64,000 bases of DNA from JBCBSP01 sp039819095 (GCA_039819095.1 JBCBSP010000008.1:1-64000), one strand, 5' to 3'; numbered from the stretch's first letter, positions 42,347-51,443 are shown. Notes: generated from the letters alone by a model not told the origin. A program made the numbers and translations.

Positions 42347-43573
42347 TCAGTCATTCTCCCCCAGGCGTTTCTTGCGTTCGGCCATCAGGCGCAGGCGCAG
42401 CGCGTTCAGGCGGATGAAACCTTCCGCATCGCTTTGGTCGTAGACATCGTCTTCTTCGAAGGTGACGTGCTCCAGCGAGTAGAGCGAGTTCGGCGAGGAG
42501 CGGCCCACCACCATGACATTGCCCTTGTAGAGCTTGAGGCGAACCTCGCCGGTGACATGGCGCTGGGAGTGGTCGATCGCGGCCTGCAGCATCTCCCGCT
42601 CCGGGCTGAACCAGAAGCCGTTATAGACGAGCGTGGCGTATTTCGGCATCAGCTCGTCTTTCAGATGCATTGCCCCGCCGTCCAGCGTCAGTTGCTCAAT
42701 GCCGCGATGGGCCGCCATCAGGATCGTGCCGCCCGGCGTCTCGTAAATCCCGCGCGACTTCATGCCGACAAAGCGGTTTTCGACCAGGTCCAGCCGGCCG
42801 ATGCCATGGCGCGAGCCAAGCTGGTTCAGCCGGGTCAACACCGTCGCCGGAGACAGGCGCTCGCCATCCACGCTCACCGCATCGCCGCGTTCAAAGCCGA
42901 TGACGACATATTCCGGTTCGTCAGGCCCGGACTCCGGGTGCTGGGTCAGCAGGCAGACCTCGTTGAAGGCTTCTTCCGCCGGGTCTTCGAGCATTTTGCC
43001 TTCCGAGGAGGTGTGCCAGAGATTGGCGTCGACGGAGAAGGGCGCCTCGCCGCGCTTGTCGGACGGCACCTCGATGCCGTGCTGTTCGGCGTACTCGATC
43101 AGCTTGGTGCGCGAATTGAGATCCCATTCACGCCAGGGCGCGATCACTTTCAGTCCCGGATCGAGTGCGGCCACGGACAGTTCGAACCGCACCTGATCAT
43201 TGCCCTTTCCGGTGGCGCCGTGGGCGACCGCATCGGCGCCGGTCTCATGCGCGATTTCCACCAGGCGCTTGGAGATCAGCGGACGGGCGATCGAGGTGCC
43301 CAGAAGATACTGGCCTTCATACACCGCATTGGCGCGCACCATGGGGAAGCAGTAATCGCGCACGAATTCCTCGCGCAGATCATCGACATAGATCTCCTTG
43401 ATCCCGGCGGCTTCGGCCTTGGTGCGGGCCGGACCAAGCTCCTCGCCCTGACCCAGATCGGCCGTGAAGGTCACCACCTCGGCCTGATAGGCGTCCTGCA
43501 GCCATTTCAGAATGACGGAGGTGTCCAGCCCGCCGGAATAGGCGAGCACGATCTTTTTCACGGCTTGGGTCAT
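42347..43573 (-). CDS. argG: Argininosuccinate synthase
   Basis: 408 residues from the ATG at 43573 (MTQAVKKIVLAYSGGLDTS), where the PP-loop motif AYSGGLDTS is at residue 10. The other conserved regions (GNDQVRFELSV, KSRGIYETPGGTIL, HVTGEVRLKLYKGN) are in place. It joins citrulline and aspartate with ATP in arginine synthesis. Monocistronic, with the propeller-like gene downstream. Confidence 0.97.
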   Translation of the reverse strand: MTQAVKKIVLAYSGGLDTSVILKWLQDAYQAEVVTFTADLGQGEELGPARTKAEAAGIKEIYVDDLREEFVRDYCFPMVRANAVYEGQYLLGTSIARPLISKRLVEIAHETGADAVAHGATGKGNDQVRFELSVAALDPGLKVIAPWREWDLNSRTKLIEYAEQHGIEVPSDKRGEAPFSVDANLWHTSSEGKMLEDPAEEAFNEVCLLTQHPESGPDEPEYVVIGFERGDAVSVDGERLSPATVLTRLNQLGSRHGIGRLDLVENRFVGMKSRGIYETPGGTILMAAHRGIEQLTLDGGAMHLKDELMPKYATLVYNGFWFSPEREMLQAAIDHSQRHVTGEVRLKLYKGNVMVVGRSSPNSLYSLEHVTFEEDDVYDQSDAEGFIRLNALRLRLMAERKKRLGEND

Positions 43574-43683
43574 GGGCGAAGGGTCCGGTCTGGCGTGGCG
43601 GGAAGGCGCAGCGGAAATGCTGCGCTGCGCCAAACTAGCCATCCATCGCCGCGCGCGAAAGCGTCTTGGCGCAGGCGGTCGGC

Positions 43684-44370
43684 CTAATCGCTCGGCGTGA
43701 AGGTTTCTCGCTCCGGGTCATCGCGCCAGACGAAGTAGGAAATCACAGCCGGGATCAACGCCCCGCCCAGGCTTGTCGCCAGAACCGCTGAAAGCACCAG
43801 CGCGAATGAGCCTGCCAGGGCGGCGATCAGGCTGACCAGCCCGCCGATCACAAGGATGCGCCCGGCCCAGCGGTGGCTTACATCCCAGGCCCGGTCCGAG
43901 GACAGCGTCCAAGGCGTTCGTACGCCGGCGAACCAGTTCGAGCGCGCCTTGCTCATCACATTGCCGGTGAACACCAGGAGGAGCGCGGTCGCGGCCAGAA
44001 CCAGCCGGACGAGCATGTCCTCGGTCATCGAAAAGCGCTCAAGCGCGGCCAGCGTCAGTGCGCCCTGACCGACGGCCAGAACCCACAGCGTTCCAATCCA
44101 GGCGGTCAGGTAAAGCGCCGGCGCGCGGCGAATATTGGCGCCACGCGGGTCAATGCTCGGCAGGATCGCGCACAAGGCCGTCAGCCCCAGCCCCATCAGC
44201 GGCAGCATGGCGAAGGCTTCCAGCCGACCACCGGTGCGGTTCACCTGGCCGTCCAAGCCCCAGTGCACGGCGATCTCAGCGCCCGGATCAACGCTGATCC
44301 AGCCCCAGACAGCGAATGCGAACAGTACGACGATCGGCGCAAGCGCCCAGGTCAGACCTTTTCTGATCAT
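43684..44370 (-). CDS. SdpI-family membrane protein
   Basis: 228 residues with about six membrane helices. The N-terminal DUF1648 region (WGWISVDPGAEIAVHWGLDGQVNRTGG) and the SdpI core (WFAGVRTPWTLSSDRAWDVSHRWAGRI) match the immunity-protein family described in Bacillus. The start overlaps the stop of the ArsR-type gene (TGATG), so they are coupled as sdpR-sdpI. In Bacillus SdpI protects from and senses the SdpC toxin and sequesters the repressor. No SdpC is seen here, so the signal is unknown. Confidence 0.87.
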   Translation of the reverse strand: MIRKGLTWALAPIVVLFAFAVWGWISVDPGAEIAVHWGLDGQVNRTGGRLEAFAMLPLMGLGLTALCAILPSIDPRGANIRRAPALYLTAWIGTLWVLAVGQGALTLAALERFSMTEDMLVRLVLAATALLLVFTGNVMSKARSNWFAGVRTPWTLSSDRAWDVSHRWAGRILVIGGLVSLIAALAGSFALVLSAVLATSLGGALIPAVISYFVWRDDPERETFTPSD

Positions 44371-44681
44371 CAGCTTTTCTCCACGGCTCCGGATGGGGGT
44401 GCGGCTTTCGCCGCGGTATCGGGATGGATTTTCAACACGTCCATGATCGCGCCGGCCGCTTCTTCGGCAACCGATAGGTTCAGCCGGTAGCGAATGACGG
44501 TGCCGACCTTCTCCGCCTCGATAAGCCCAGCCTCTTTCAAGGTCGCGAAATGGCGCGACATGGTCGGCTTAGAGACGGGAAACGCTTCAGCGAGATCGCC
44601 AGCGGTCATCGGGCCGTTGCGCAATTTCTTGAGCACTTCGCGGCGCAGCGGATGAGCAAGGGCTTGAAAAACATCGGCCAT
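44370..44681 (-). CDS. SdpR-like ArsR-family repressor
   Basis: 103 residues, a small winged-helix protein: MADVFQALAHPLRREVLKKLRNGPMTAGDLAEAF, then PTMSRHFATLKEAGLIEAEKVG with no metal-binding cysteines, typical of the SdpR autorepressor group. It controls its own operon with SdpI downstream. The inverted repeat TTAGCA-ATAA-TGCTAA, 10 bp before its start, is the expected operator. It diverges from a lipoprotein-hydrolase gene, whose promoter shares the gap. Confidence 0.9.
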   Translation of the reverse strand: MADVFQALAHPLRREVLKKLRNGPMTAGDLAEAFPVSKPTMSRHFATLKEAGLIEAEKVGTVIRYRLNLSVAEEAAGAIMDVLKIHPDTAAKAAPPSGAVEKS

Positions 44682-44690
44682 GGCTTCTAT

Positions 44691-44706
44691 TTAGCAATAA
44701 TGCTAA
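44691..44706. promoter_or_regulatory. Operator palindrome TTAGCA-ATAA-TGCTAA
   Basis: Perfect 6-bp arms with a 4-bp AT spacer in the 66-bp gap between the SdpR-like gene and the lipoprotein hydrolase. Spacing and symmetry are like ArsR-family operators, and the site would also cover the divergent promoter. Confidence 0.65.
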
Positions 44707-44747
44707 TTAGTTTCAAGGCTAACCATTAGACTTCGGAGACACTCGCC

Positions 44748-46118
44748 ATGCTGATGCGCCTCATGCCGTTCCTGCTCATCCTCGCCGTAATTGTCGCCTG
44801 TGCGCCGCGTGCGCCTGACGCTGAGGCTTCCGGCGATATCGACGAAGTCTTTCACGGTGTCCTGCAGATCGGGCCACAAAGCCTGCGCATGGAGCTGGAG
44901 CTGCAGACCGGGGAAGAGCCGCGGGCGGCGCTAATCTCGCTTGACCAGAGCGGGGTGCGCATTCCGATGGCCGAGGTGGATCTGTCAGACGATCAAATGA
45001 TCCTGGCCCAGCCGCGTCTCGGCGTGCGTTACGAAGGTCGCCGTGTAGACGGTCGTATTGTCGGCGTGTTCAGCCAGGGCGGTGTGAACGCCGATCTGGT
45101 CTTCGAGCCGGGCCGGTTTGAGACCGAAGCGTCTGGGGATTCTTCCAGCGCTGAGGAGCCCGATCCTCTGCAGACCGAGCTGACGGTTGAAGCCGGCCCG
45201 GTCACGCTGGCCGGCACGCTGCAACGTCCAGAGGGCGAAGGTCCGTTCCCGGCCATGATCATCCTGTCCGGCTCCGGTGCGCAGGACCGGGATGGAAACA
45301 TCGCTGGCCAGCCCATGCTTGCTGCTCTGGCCCAAGGCCTGGCGGATGCCGGGATCGCCAGCTTCCGTTTTGATGATCGCGGCGTGGGCGGGTCGAGCGC
45401 GCTCACGCCCGCCGGCCCCCGTGATCTCGCTGCGGACGCGACCGCCATACTGCACGCGATCGGTGCGCGGGAGGATGTGTCCTGCATCGGTTTCGCCGGC
45501 CACTCCGAAGGCGGGCTGATCGCGCTTCTGGCGGCTGACGAGGCGCAGCCGGGCTTCATTCTGACGCTCGCCGGCATGCATTTGCCCATGCGTGAAACCC
45601 TTTATGGGCAATCCCGGGCGCTCATCCTGGCGTCTGGCGGAACGCCGGAGCAGGCCGCCGCGAACCGGGCGCTTCAGGACGCGGTGCTTGACGCCATCGA
45701 AGCTGAAGGCGGCGGCGATGCGAGTGAGGCGATCGAGGCGGCCTTGCTGGCTATCGGCGCATCAGCGGACCTGGCCGCTCAGCAGGCGCAGATCTGGGGC
45801 CAGCCTTACATGTACGCCTCCCTGCAGATCGACCCGAGCGAGGCGGCGGCGGCCTATGACGGCCCGCTCACGGCGGTCTTCGCGCAGAATGATCTGCAGG
45901 TTCTGCCGGCTGAGAATGCGGCCGAGCTAGAACAGGCCCGCGCTGACCTGGCGACCGAGATCATCACGCTTGAGGGGGTTGATCATCTCTTCCAGTTCAA
46001 TGCGACCGGCCTGCCGGCGCAGTACGGCGCCGCCGGCCACCCAATGCAGCCTGAAGCCTTGGCGCGCATCGGCGAAGCGGCGCAGCGCCTGGTGCAGTCG
46101 GGCTGTCGTATCGACTAG
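44748..46118 (+). CDS. Lipoprotein alpha/beta hydrolase
   Basis: 456 residues. A lipoprotein signal ends at VIVACAPRAP (Cys near residue 19). Residues about 25-150 are a beta-rich leading domain; from about 165 it is an alpha/beta hydrolase of the peptidase S9/dienelactone type: PAMIILSGSGAQDRDGN, FRFDDRGVGGSS and the nucleophile elbow GFAGHSEGG, the acid near FAQNDLQV and His in EGVDHLFQ. Expected at the cell envelope. It diverges from the SdpR/SdpI operon and may share the operator; its substrate is not known. Confidence 0.87.
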   Translation: MLMRLMPFLLILAVIVACAPRAPDAEASGDIDEVFHGVLQIGPQSLRMELELQTGEEPRAALISLDQSGVRIPMAEVDLSDDQMILAQPRLGVRYEGRRVDGRIVGVFSQGGVNADLVFEPGRFETEASGDSSSAEEPDPLQTELTVEAGPVTLAGTLQRPEGEGPFPAMIILSGSGAQDRDGNIAGQPMLAALAQGLADAGIASFRFDDRGVGGSSALTPAGPRDLAADATAILHAIGAREDVSCIGFAGHSEGGLIALLAADEAQPGFILTLAGMHLPMRETLYGQSRALILASGGTPEQAAANRALQDAVLDAIEAEGGGDASEAIEAALLAIGASADLAAQQAQIWGQPYMYASLQIDPSEAAAAYDGPLTAVFAQNDLQVLPAENAAELEQARADLATEIITLEGVDHLFQFNATGLPAQYGAAGHPMQPEALARIGEAAQRLVQSGCRID

Positions 46119-46186
46119 CCGGGCTGGACACGTGATGGAAGCCGGCTCAGTTTGAGCGCCGGTCTTTCATCGCAGGAGTTCAGCCC

Positions 46187-47029
46187 ATGGCACGCCGTCT
46201 CGTTCTCATCACGGGCGCCTCGTCCGGTATTGGCGCGGCGCTGGCGCGCGTCTTCGCGGCCAAGGGCTGGGATCTGGCGCTGGTGGCGCGCCGCGAGGAC
46301 CGCCTGCGCGATCTTGCTGAAGAGATGAAGGCGAAGAACGGGATCGACAGCCTGGTCATCGCGGCTGATCTGGCCGATCCGGGCGCGCCGGAGGCGATCG
46401 TCAAGGCGGTGGCCGACGCCGGCCGTCAGATCGACGGGCTGGTCAATAATGCCGGCGCCGGCCAGCCGGGCTTCTACGCTGAGACCGAGTGGGACATGCA
46501 GGCGCGATTTCTGACATTGATGGTGACCAATTACGCGCGCCTCGCGCACCTGGTCCTGCCCGGCATGATGGAGCGCGGCTTCGGGCGCATGATCAATGTG
46601 TCCTCGGTATCGGCTCTTCTGCCGACCGCCAACGCGCATACGCGCTATTCCGGCTCGCTCTATCCTGGCGCGAAGAGCTTCCTGATCAAGATGAGCGAAG
46701 CGCTCATGCTGGAAGCCGAAGGGCGCAATGTGCATGTCACCGCGCTGTGTCCGGGCTACACCTATTCGGAGTTCCACGACGTAAACGGCGCGCGCGAGAC
46801 CCTGCACGCCCTGCCCAAATTCTGGATGCTCACCGCTGAGGAGGTGGCTGTGGCGGGTTATGACGCGGCGGAGCGCGGCGTCGTCTGCCGGGTTCCCGGC
46901 GCCTGGTATAAATTCATGGTGGCGGTCGCCAAGGTCCTGCCGGATCCGGTCAGCCGTGCGTTGATGCGCGGGCAGGAAAAGCGTCTGGCCGCAAAGGCCG
47001 GGCTGGAGACCGGATCGGCGAACGCCTAA
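46187..47029 (+). CDS. Short-chain dehydrogenase/reductase
   Basis: 280 residues, classical SDR: TGASSGIGAALAR (cofactor loop, TGxxxGxG), NNAGAGQPG (NNAG), the catalytic Ser in INVSSVSALLP and a YPGAK catalytic pair in SLYPGAKSF. Arginines in the second strand (ARREDRL) suggest NADP. The last part (KVLPDPVSRALMRGQEKRL) could attach to a membrane. The substrate is not predicted. It lies between the lipoprotein hydrolase and pyrF on the plus strand, with short gaps (68 and 36 bp), so the three may be co-transcribed. Confidence 0.92.
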   Translation: MARRLVLITGASSGIGAALARVFAAKGWDLALVARREDRLRDLAEEMKAKNGIDSLVIAADLADPGAPEAIVKAVADAGRQIDGLVNNAGAGQPGFYAETEWDMQARFLTLMVTNYARLAHLVLPGMMERGFGRMINVSSVSALLPTANAHTRYSGSLYPGAKSFLIKMSEALMLEAEGRNVHVTALCPGYTYSEFHDVNGARETLHALPKFWMLTAEEVAVAGYDAAERGVVCRVPGAWYKFMVAVAKVLPDPVSRALMRGQEKRLAAKAGLETGSANA

Positions 47030-47065
47030 CCTGTCCAGCCTGCCTTATCCGCCCGGAGATTCGCC

Positions 47066-47764
47066 ATGACCGCCGCCGACGCCCGCCTGATCTGCGCGCT
47101 CGACCTGCCGAGCACGCAGGATGCCGAACAGCTGGTGGATGTGCTGGGCGACGCGGTGAGCTTCTACAAGATCGGGCTTCAGCTTCTTCCCGTAGGCGGC
47201 ATGGCGCTGGCCGCCCGGCTGAAACACTCGGGCAAGCAGGTCTTTCTCGACTACAAGCTCCACGACATACCGGCCACCGTTGAGAAGGCGACCGCCTCGC
47301 TCGTGGGCGCCGGGTGTGATCTTCTGACCGTCCATGCCGAGCCTCCGGTCATGCGCGCCGCGGTGAAGGCGCGTTCGGACGCAGCGTTGAAGCTGCTCGG
47401 CGTCACCGTCCTGACCGCCTATGACGACGCCATGCTGGCTGAGATGGGCTATGCCCATGGCGCGCGCGATCTGGTGCTGCGCAGGGTCGATCAGGCGCTG
47501 GAGGCGGGTATGGACGGGGTCGTCGCCTCGCCGCAGGAAGCGTCGGAAATCCGCGCCAGGGTTGGCGGTGATTTTCTTGTCGTGACGCCAGGCGTACGCC
47601 CGGCCGGCGCGGATGCGGGCGATCAAAAACGCGTGGCGACGCCATCCGACGCCCTGAACGCCGGGGCCAGCCACCTGGTCATCGGCCGCCCGATCAGCGC
47701 CGCACCCGACCCGCGTCGCGCCGCTGAAGCGATCATCGCGGAAATGGCTGCGGCTCAGGGCTGA
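47066..47764 (+). CDS. pyrF: Orotidine-5'-phosphate decarboxylase
   Basis: 232 residues, the bacterial length. Motifs: LICALDLPS, YKIGLQLL and the catalytic LDYKLHDIPATV with Lys-x-x-Asp, VHAEPPVM, and at the end VVTPGVRPAG and HLVIGRPIS. It decarboxylates OMP to UMP. Its stop overlaps the convergent thpR stop by ten bases. Confidence 0.97.
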   Translation: MTAADARLICALDLPSTQDAEQLVDVLGDAVSFYKIGLQLLPVGGMALAARLKHSGKQVFLDYKLHDIPATVEKATASLVGAGCDLLTVHAEPPVMRAAVKARSDAALKLLGVTVLTAYDDAMLAEMGYAHGARDLVLRRVDQALEAGMDGVVASPQEASEIRARVGGDFLVVTPGVRPAGADAGDQKRVATPSDALNAGASHLVIGRPISAAPDPRRAAEAIIAEMAAAQG

Positions 47765-48303
47765 AGCGGGTATTCGGCTTCGATCTCATAGCTGTTGGCC
47801 CGACCGGTCTTGCGCGACCAGCTGGAATAGAGATGAAAGCGGTCCGCGATGAAGCGCTCGGAGCGATAAAGCCCGAGCCGGCTCTCAAAGCTCTGCAGGC
47901 GGGAGATGTCGGTCGCGCCTGACAGATAGGCCAGCGTCAGATGCGGCGTGTAATTGCGCTTCTCCATACTGACGCCCGCGCGCCGCGCGGCCCGGGCGCA
48001 GCGCCGCGCCAGCGTCTCCAACGCCTCACCGCCCGCCACGCCGAGCCAGATGGAGCTTGGCGGGTTCCGGCCGAAATGCCCGGCGGATTTCAGCTGCAGC
48101 TCAAACGGGGCGATGCGGATTTCGGCGAGCTCATGATCAAGCTCTTCGGTCAGCGCGTGATCGATCTCGCCAAAGAAGGCAAGGGTGATATGGAAGTTCT
48201 CGCGCGGGCGCCATTTCGCGCCCGGCACGCCCTTCATCAGCGGCTCGACGCGCTCGGAGATGAAATCGGGAACCGGCAAAGCCGCAAACAGGCGCAGCAT
48301 CAT
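47755..48303 (-). CDS. thpR: RNA 2',3'-cyclic phosphodiesterase
   Basis: 182 residues of the 2H phosphoesterase family. The two HxTx motifs are HITLAFFGE near residue 42 and HLTLAYLS near residue 128. The family acts on 2',3'-cyclic phosphate RNA ends; the older name is 2'-5' RNA ligase. The start codon is one of two neighbouring ATGs (48303 or 48300). It lies 30 bp after divL, on the same strand. Confidence 0.93.
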   Translation of the reverse strand: MMLRLFAALPVPDFISERVEPLMKGVPGAKWRPRENFHITLAFFGEIDHALTEELDHELAEIRIAPFELQLKSAGHFGRNPPSSIWLGVAGGEALETLARRCARAARRAGVSMEKRNYTPHLTLAYLSGATDISRLQSFESRLGLYRSERFIADRFHLYSSWSRKTGRANSYEIEAEYPLQP

Positions 48304-48333
48304 GACGCGACCTCGCTTGATGCCTTGCGACGG

Positions 48334-50820
48334 CTAGGCTTCCGCAGCGCGCGCGGCGGCCAAATCCAGCTCCGGCGCGGCATGGTCGGAGGTTGCGCTT
48401 CGCGGCAGGTGGCAGGTGACCCGCGTGCCTTCGCCCGGCGCGCTTTCCAGCTCAACCCACCCGCCATGCAGACGCACGATCTCGTTGACCAACGCCAGGC
48501 CGAGCCCGGCGCCGCCGCCATCGCCGCGTTCGAATCGTTCAAACACCGCCGCCTGGCGATCCGGCGCGATACCCGCCCCGTCATCGGCGACCCAGAGCCG
48601 GGCTTCCTCACCTTCCACTTCAGCACCGAGCTCCACCCGCCCACCGGCTTCCACATGGTCGAGCGCATTGGTCAGAAGATTATAGAGCACCTGCTTCAGG
48701 CGCGCGGCGTCGGCGCGGACCGGGTTGCTCGCCGCATCGGTATCGACCGACAGCTTCACCGCCTGATGCTCGGCGCGCGAGGCGATCAGTTCGGACGCTT
48801 CGCCTGACAGCTCATCCAGCCGCGCATCGCCCAGCTCCAGCTCAAGCTGACCGGCATCGATCGCGGCGATGTCCAGAATGTCGTCGATCAGCTTGGCGAG
48901 CTGGCCGCTGGCCTGCTGGATCGCGCCCATATGCTCTTTCTGGCGATCGGACAGATCGCCGGCATAACCGCCCGCGAGCAGATCGGCATAGCCGCCAATC
49001 GTGGTCAGCGGGGTGCGCAGCTGATAGCTCACATGCTCCACGAATTCGGTCTTGATGCGTTCGGACGCCTCCAGCGCTTCGGCGCGGTCACGCAGCGCCG
49101 CCTCGATGCGCCGCGAATCCGTCACGTCATCCCAGGCGATGAGCGTCGCCCCGTCTGGCAGCGGTCGGGTCAGCCACGTCAAAACCGAGCCGTCCGTGCG
49201 CCTCAGCTCACCGGTCTTAGCCTGGCGCGCCTCAGGGCTCGGATCAGTGATGCGGGCCTTCAGCGACGCCCAGCCATCCTCATTAGGGTAAAGCGCCAGG
49301 CAGGCCTGAGAGATGTCTTCGAACAGCCCGTCTTCCAGCCTATCCGGCTTCAACCGCCAGATCTGCTCAAACGCAGTGTTGTGCAGCTGCAGTCGTCCGT
49401 CAGCGCCGAACACGGCGACCGCTTCATGCAGACGGTCCAGTGTAGCCCGCTGCACATTGATCAGCGTGTTGTAGCGCGCCTGCAGGGCGAGCTGGTCAGT
49501 CATATCCTCGAAGATCACCAACAGCCCGCCCAGCGGGTGACGCTGGCGCGCCACGCGCAGCGTGCGCCCGTCCGGAAGCGCCCACAGCTCGTCGGGGGTC
49601 TCCTCCGTCGGGCCGGCCTCGTAGCGGGCCAGCTCCTCATCGCGCCAGGTCGCGTAGTCGGTCTGCTCGGGCAGCAGCCGTTTCTCGCGCAGCCGGTCGA
49701 GCACGAAGCCGTGGCCGGGACGCTCATTGAGCATGGCTTCTTCAAGGTCGAACAGGCCGGCGAAGGCGCGATTATAGAAGACCAGCCGCTTGGCCCGGTC
49801 AAAGATCGCGACCGCTTCGGTCATGTGGTTGAGCGTCTCGTCATGGGCCCGACGGAAGCGTTTGAGCGCCGCCTTGGCCTCTTCGCCGCTGGTGACGTCC
49901 AGCGCGATGCCGGCCGATCCGCCGGAAACCGGGAAGACCTGCATTTCCATCAGGCGGCGTTCACCATTAATCACCGCGCCGCGCACGGCGTTTTTGGCCT
50001 CACCTGTCTTCAAGGCGGCGGCGGCCTGATCGGTCAGCGCGGGGTCGAGCAGGGTCTGCGCGCTCAGCACCTCGGCCAGGCTCTGCGCACCGACCGCTTT
50101 CACATAAGCGGCGTTCGCCCACTCCAGCCGCCCGCCGGAACTTGTGCGCCAGGCCGGCGCCGGCGCACGATTGAGCGCATCGAGAAAGGCCAGCGGGTCT
50201 TCGGCGACCACGCGCCGGGCTTCGTCAAGCCGCGCGCGGGCGCCGGATTCTTCCAGGCCCCGGATCGTCGCATCGGTCAGCCACAGCACAAGCTGGGAGC
50301 CGGCCGCGCGACCGTCCGCCTCCAGAAACCGGCCCGAAGGCCCTGCAATGGTCAGCGAGAAGGCCTCGCCTTCACCAATGAGCTGGGACAGGCGCTGGCG
50401 CAGCGTGGTCTCATCGCCGCCGGCGGACCGTGCTTCAAAATCGGCCAAACCGTCCAGCAGAGCGGACGCCGCACCGCCGGAACCGCCGCCGGGCGCGCCC
50501 AGATCGGCGAAGCGCAGCATGGAGGCCAGGGCGGTGGGCGAACCGTGCACGTTGGGCCGGCCCCAATCGCCGCCGGACTGCGAGGCTTTCGGGTCGGGCG
50601 GCGCATCCCAGACGATAACCAGGCCGGGATGAGCGCCGAAAACGCTGTCAGCGCGCGCCACCCGGTCTTCAGCCTCGGTCAGCCGTCCGCGCCACATGCG
50701 CTGGGCGGCCCGCGCGCCCCCGGTCAGGCGAAACGCCCACACCGACGCAGCCACCCCGAAGGCGACCGCGCCTGCGGTGACGACCAGGCTGGCAAGCTCG
50801 AATGAGGCCGGCGCCGCCAT
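48334..50820 (-). CDS. divL: DivL-like tyrosine pseudokinase (PAS-rich sensor kinase)
   Basis: 828 residues from ATG 50820, preceded by AAGGA. One N-terminal membrane helix (LVVTAGAVAFGVAASVWAF), then about three PAS-type regions (for example PDELWALPDGRTLRVARQRHPLGG, VFGADGRLQLHNTAFEQIWRL), then the dimerisation helix and an intact HATPase domain (N box LYNLLTNALDHV, G1 VADDGAGIAP, G2 GAGLGLALV). The normal His is replaced: EHVSYQLRTPL has Tyr599. This is the mark of DivL, which controls CckA and CtrA at the pole. The length is slightly above the Caulobacter protein. Confidence 0.92.
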   Translation of the reverse strand: MAAPASFELASLVVTAGAVAFGVAASVWAFRLTGGARAAQRMWRGRLTEAEDRVARADSVFGAHPGLVIVWDAPPDPKASQSGGDWGRPNVHGSPTALASMLRFADLGAPGGGSGGAASALLDGLADFEARSAGGDETTLRQRLSQLIGEGEAFSLTIAGPSGRFLEADGRAAGSQLVLWLTDATIRGLEESGARARLDEARRVVAEDPLAFLDALNRAPAPAWRTSSGGRLEWANAAYVKAVGAQSLAEVLSAQTLLDPALTDQAAAALKTGEAKNAVRGAVINGERRLMEMQVFPVSGGSAGIALDVTSGEEAKAALKRFRRAHDETLNHMTEAVAIFDRAKRLVFYNRAFAGLFDLEEAMLNERPGHGFVLDRLREKRLLPEQTDYATWRDEELARYEAGPTEETPDELWALPDGRTLRVARQRHPLGGLLVIFEDMTDQLALQARYNTLINVQRATLDRLHEAVAVFGADGRLQLHNTAFEQIWRLKPDRLEDGLFEDISQACLALYPNEDGWASLKARITDPSPEARQAKTGELRRTDGSVLTWLTRPLPDGATLIAWDDVTDSRRIEAALRDRAEALEASERIKTEFVEHVSYQLRTPLTTIGGYADLLAGGYAGDLSDRQKEHMGAIQQASGQLAKLIDDILDIAAIDAGQLELELGDARLDELSGEASELIASRAEHQAVKLSVDTDAASNPVRADAARLKQVLYNLLTNALDHVEAGGRVELGAEVEGEEARLWVADDGAGIAPDRQAAVFERFERGDGGGAGLGLALVNEIVRLHGGWVELESAPGEGTRVTCHLPRSATSDHAAPELDLAAARAAEA

Positions 50821-50951
50821 CAAAGGCATCCTTCCCATGCGGGCGCATGTCTTAAGACTCACGCGACCGGCCGCCCGCCAGACCCTTTCACGCGAATCAC
50901 AAGCTTAACGGAAGGTGAAGAGGCTCGCGACGTCTCAAAGCCGCAGCTTGC

Positions 50952-50980
50952 CCACAATTGTGGAAAAGCTCTGTGGAAAG
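50952..50980. promoter_or_regulatory. DnaA-box-like pair and palindrome upstream of divL
   Basis: TGTGGAAAA (50959-50967) is the complement of TTTTCCACA, an exact TTWTNCACA match; TGTGGAAAG (50972-50980) differs by one base. They are in the same orientation, 13 bp apart. The first overlaps CCACAATTGTGG (50952-50963), a perfect 12-bp palindrome. The group is 130-170 bp from the divL start. Confidence 0.5.
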
Positions 50981-50999
50981 GCTGTGGGCGGGCGTGGCT

Positions 51000-51443
51000 T
51001 CAGCGCAGATAAACGTCGCCCATCAGAAACTCGAACAGCACGACGCAGCTGGTCAGGCGCGCGCCTTCGCTCAGCTCGGCGAAGCGCCACTGGCGCACGG
51101 CGCGGTCGGCTTCACGGTTGAAGCTGCCGCCGGGCACGCCGCGCGTCACCCGCACATTCTCCACCGAGCCGGATTGAGCGACATCAAACTGGACGATCGC
51201 CCAGCCCTGGAGCCCCCGCGTCCATCCGCGCCTGGGATAGTCCGGCAGTGGTGCGGCGATGGCGCGTAAAGGTTCGCCGGCGCATTGCGAGCTGTCAGCG
51301 GAGCGTTCGACATTCGGCGGCACCGGCCGGTCCGATTGCGCCCGAAACGGCCCGCGTTCACGCGGATCGGAAAGCGGGCTGGGAACCGGCGCGGAGACGC
51401 AGCCTGCGATGAGCAGAGCGGCGAGGAGGGCAAAGGGCTTCAT
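51000..51443 (-). CDS. TonB C-terminal-domain lipoprotein
   Basis: 147 residues. A lipoprotein signal ends at LLIAGCVSAP, followed by a proline/arginine-rich linker. The rest is a TonB C-terminal domain: PDYPRRGWTRGLQGWAIVQFDV, GSVENVRVTRGVPGGSFNREADRAVRQWRF. It has no ExbB/ExbD neighbours and no N-terminal helix of true TonB. Probably periplasmic, membrane-bound. Its stop lies 180 bp before the divL start. Confidence 0.87.
   Translation of the reverse strand: MKPFALLAALLIAGCVSAPVPSPLSDPRERGPFRAQSDRPVPPNVERSADSSQCAGEPLRAIAAPLPDYPRRGWTRGLQGWAIVQFDVAQSGSVENVRVTRGVPGGSFNREADRAVRQWRFAELSEGARLTSCVVLFEFLMGDVYLR

Noticed and set aside
41744..43687. Plus-strand frame of 647 codons
   Set aside because: It is the complement of argG and the propeller-like gene, both with clear family motifs; the long frame comes from high GC.
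48931..50805. Plus-strand frame of 624 codons
   Set aside because: It lies opposite divL, whose domains are complete; composition is that of a shadow frame.
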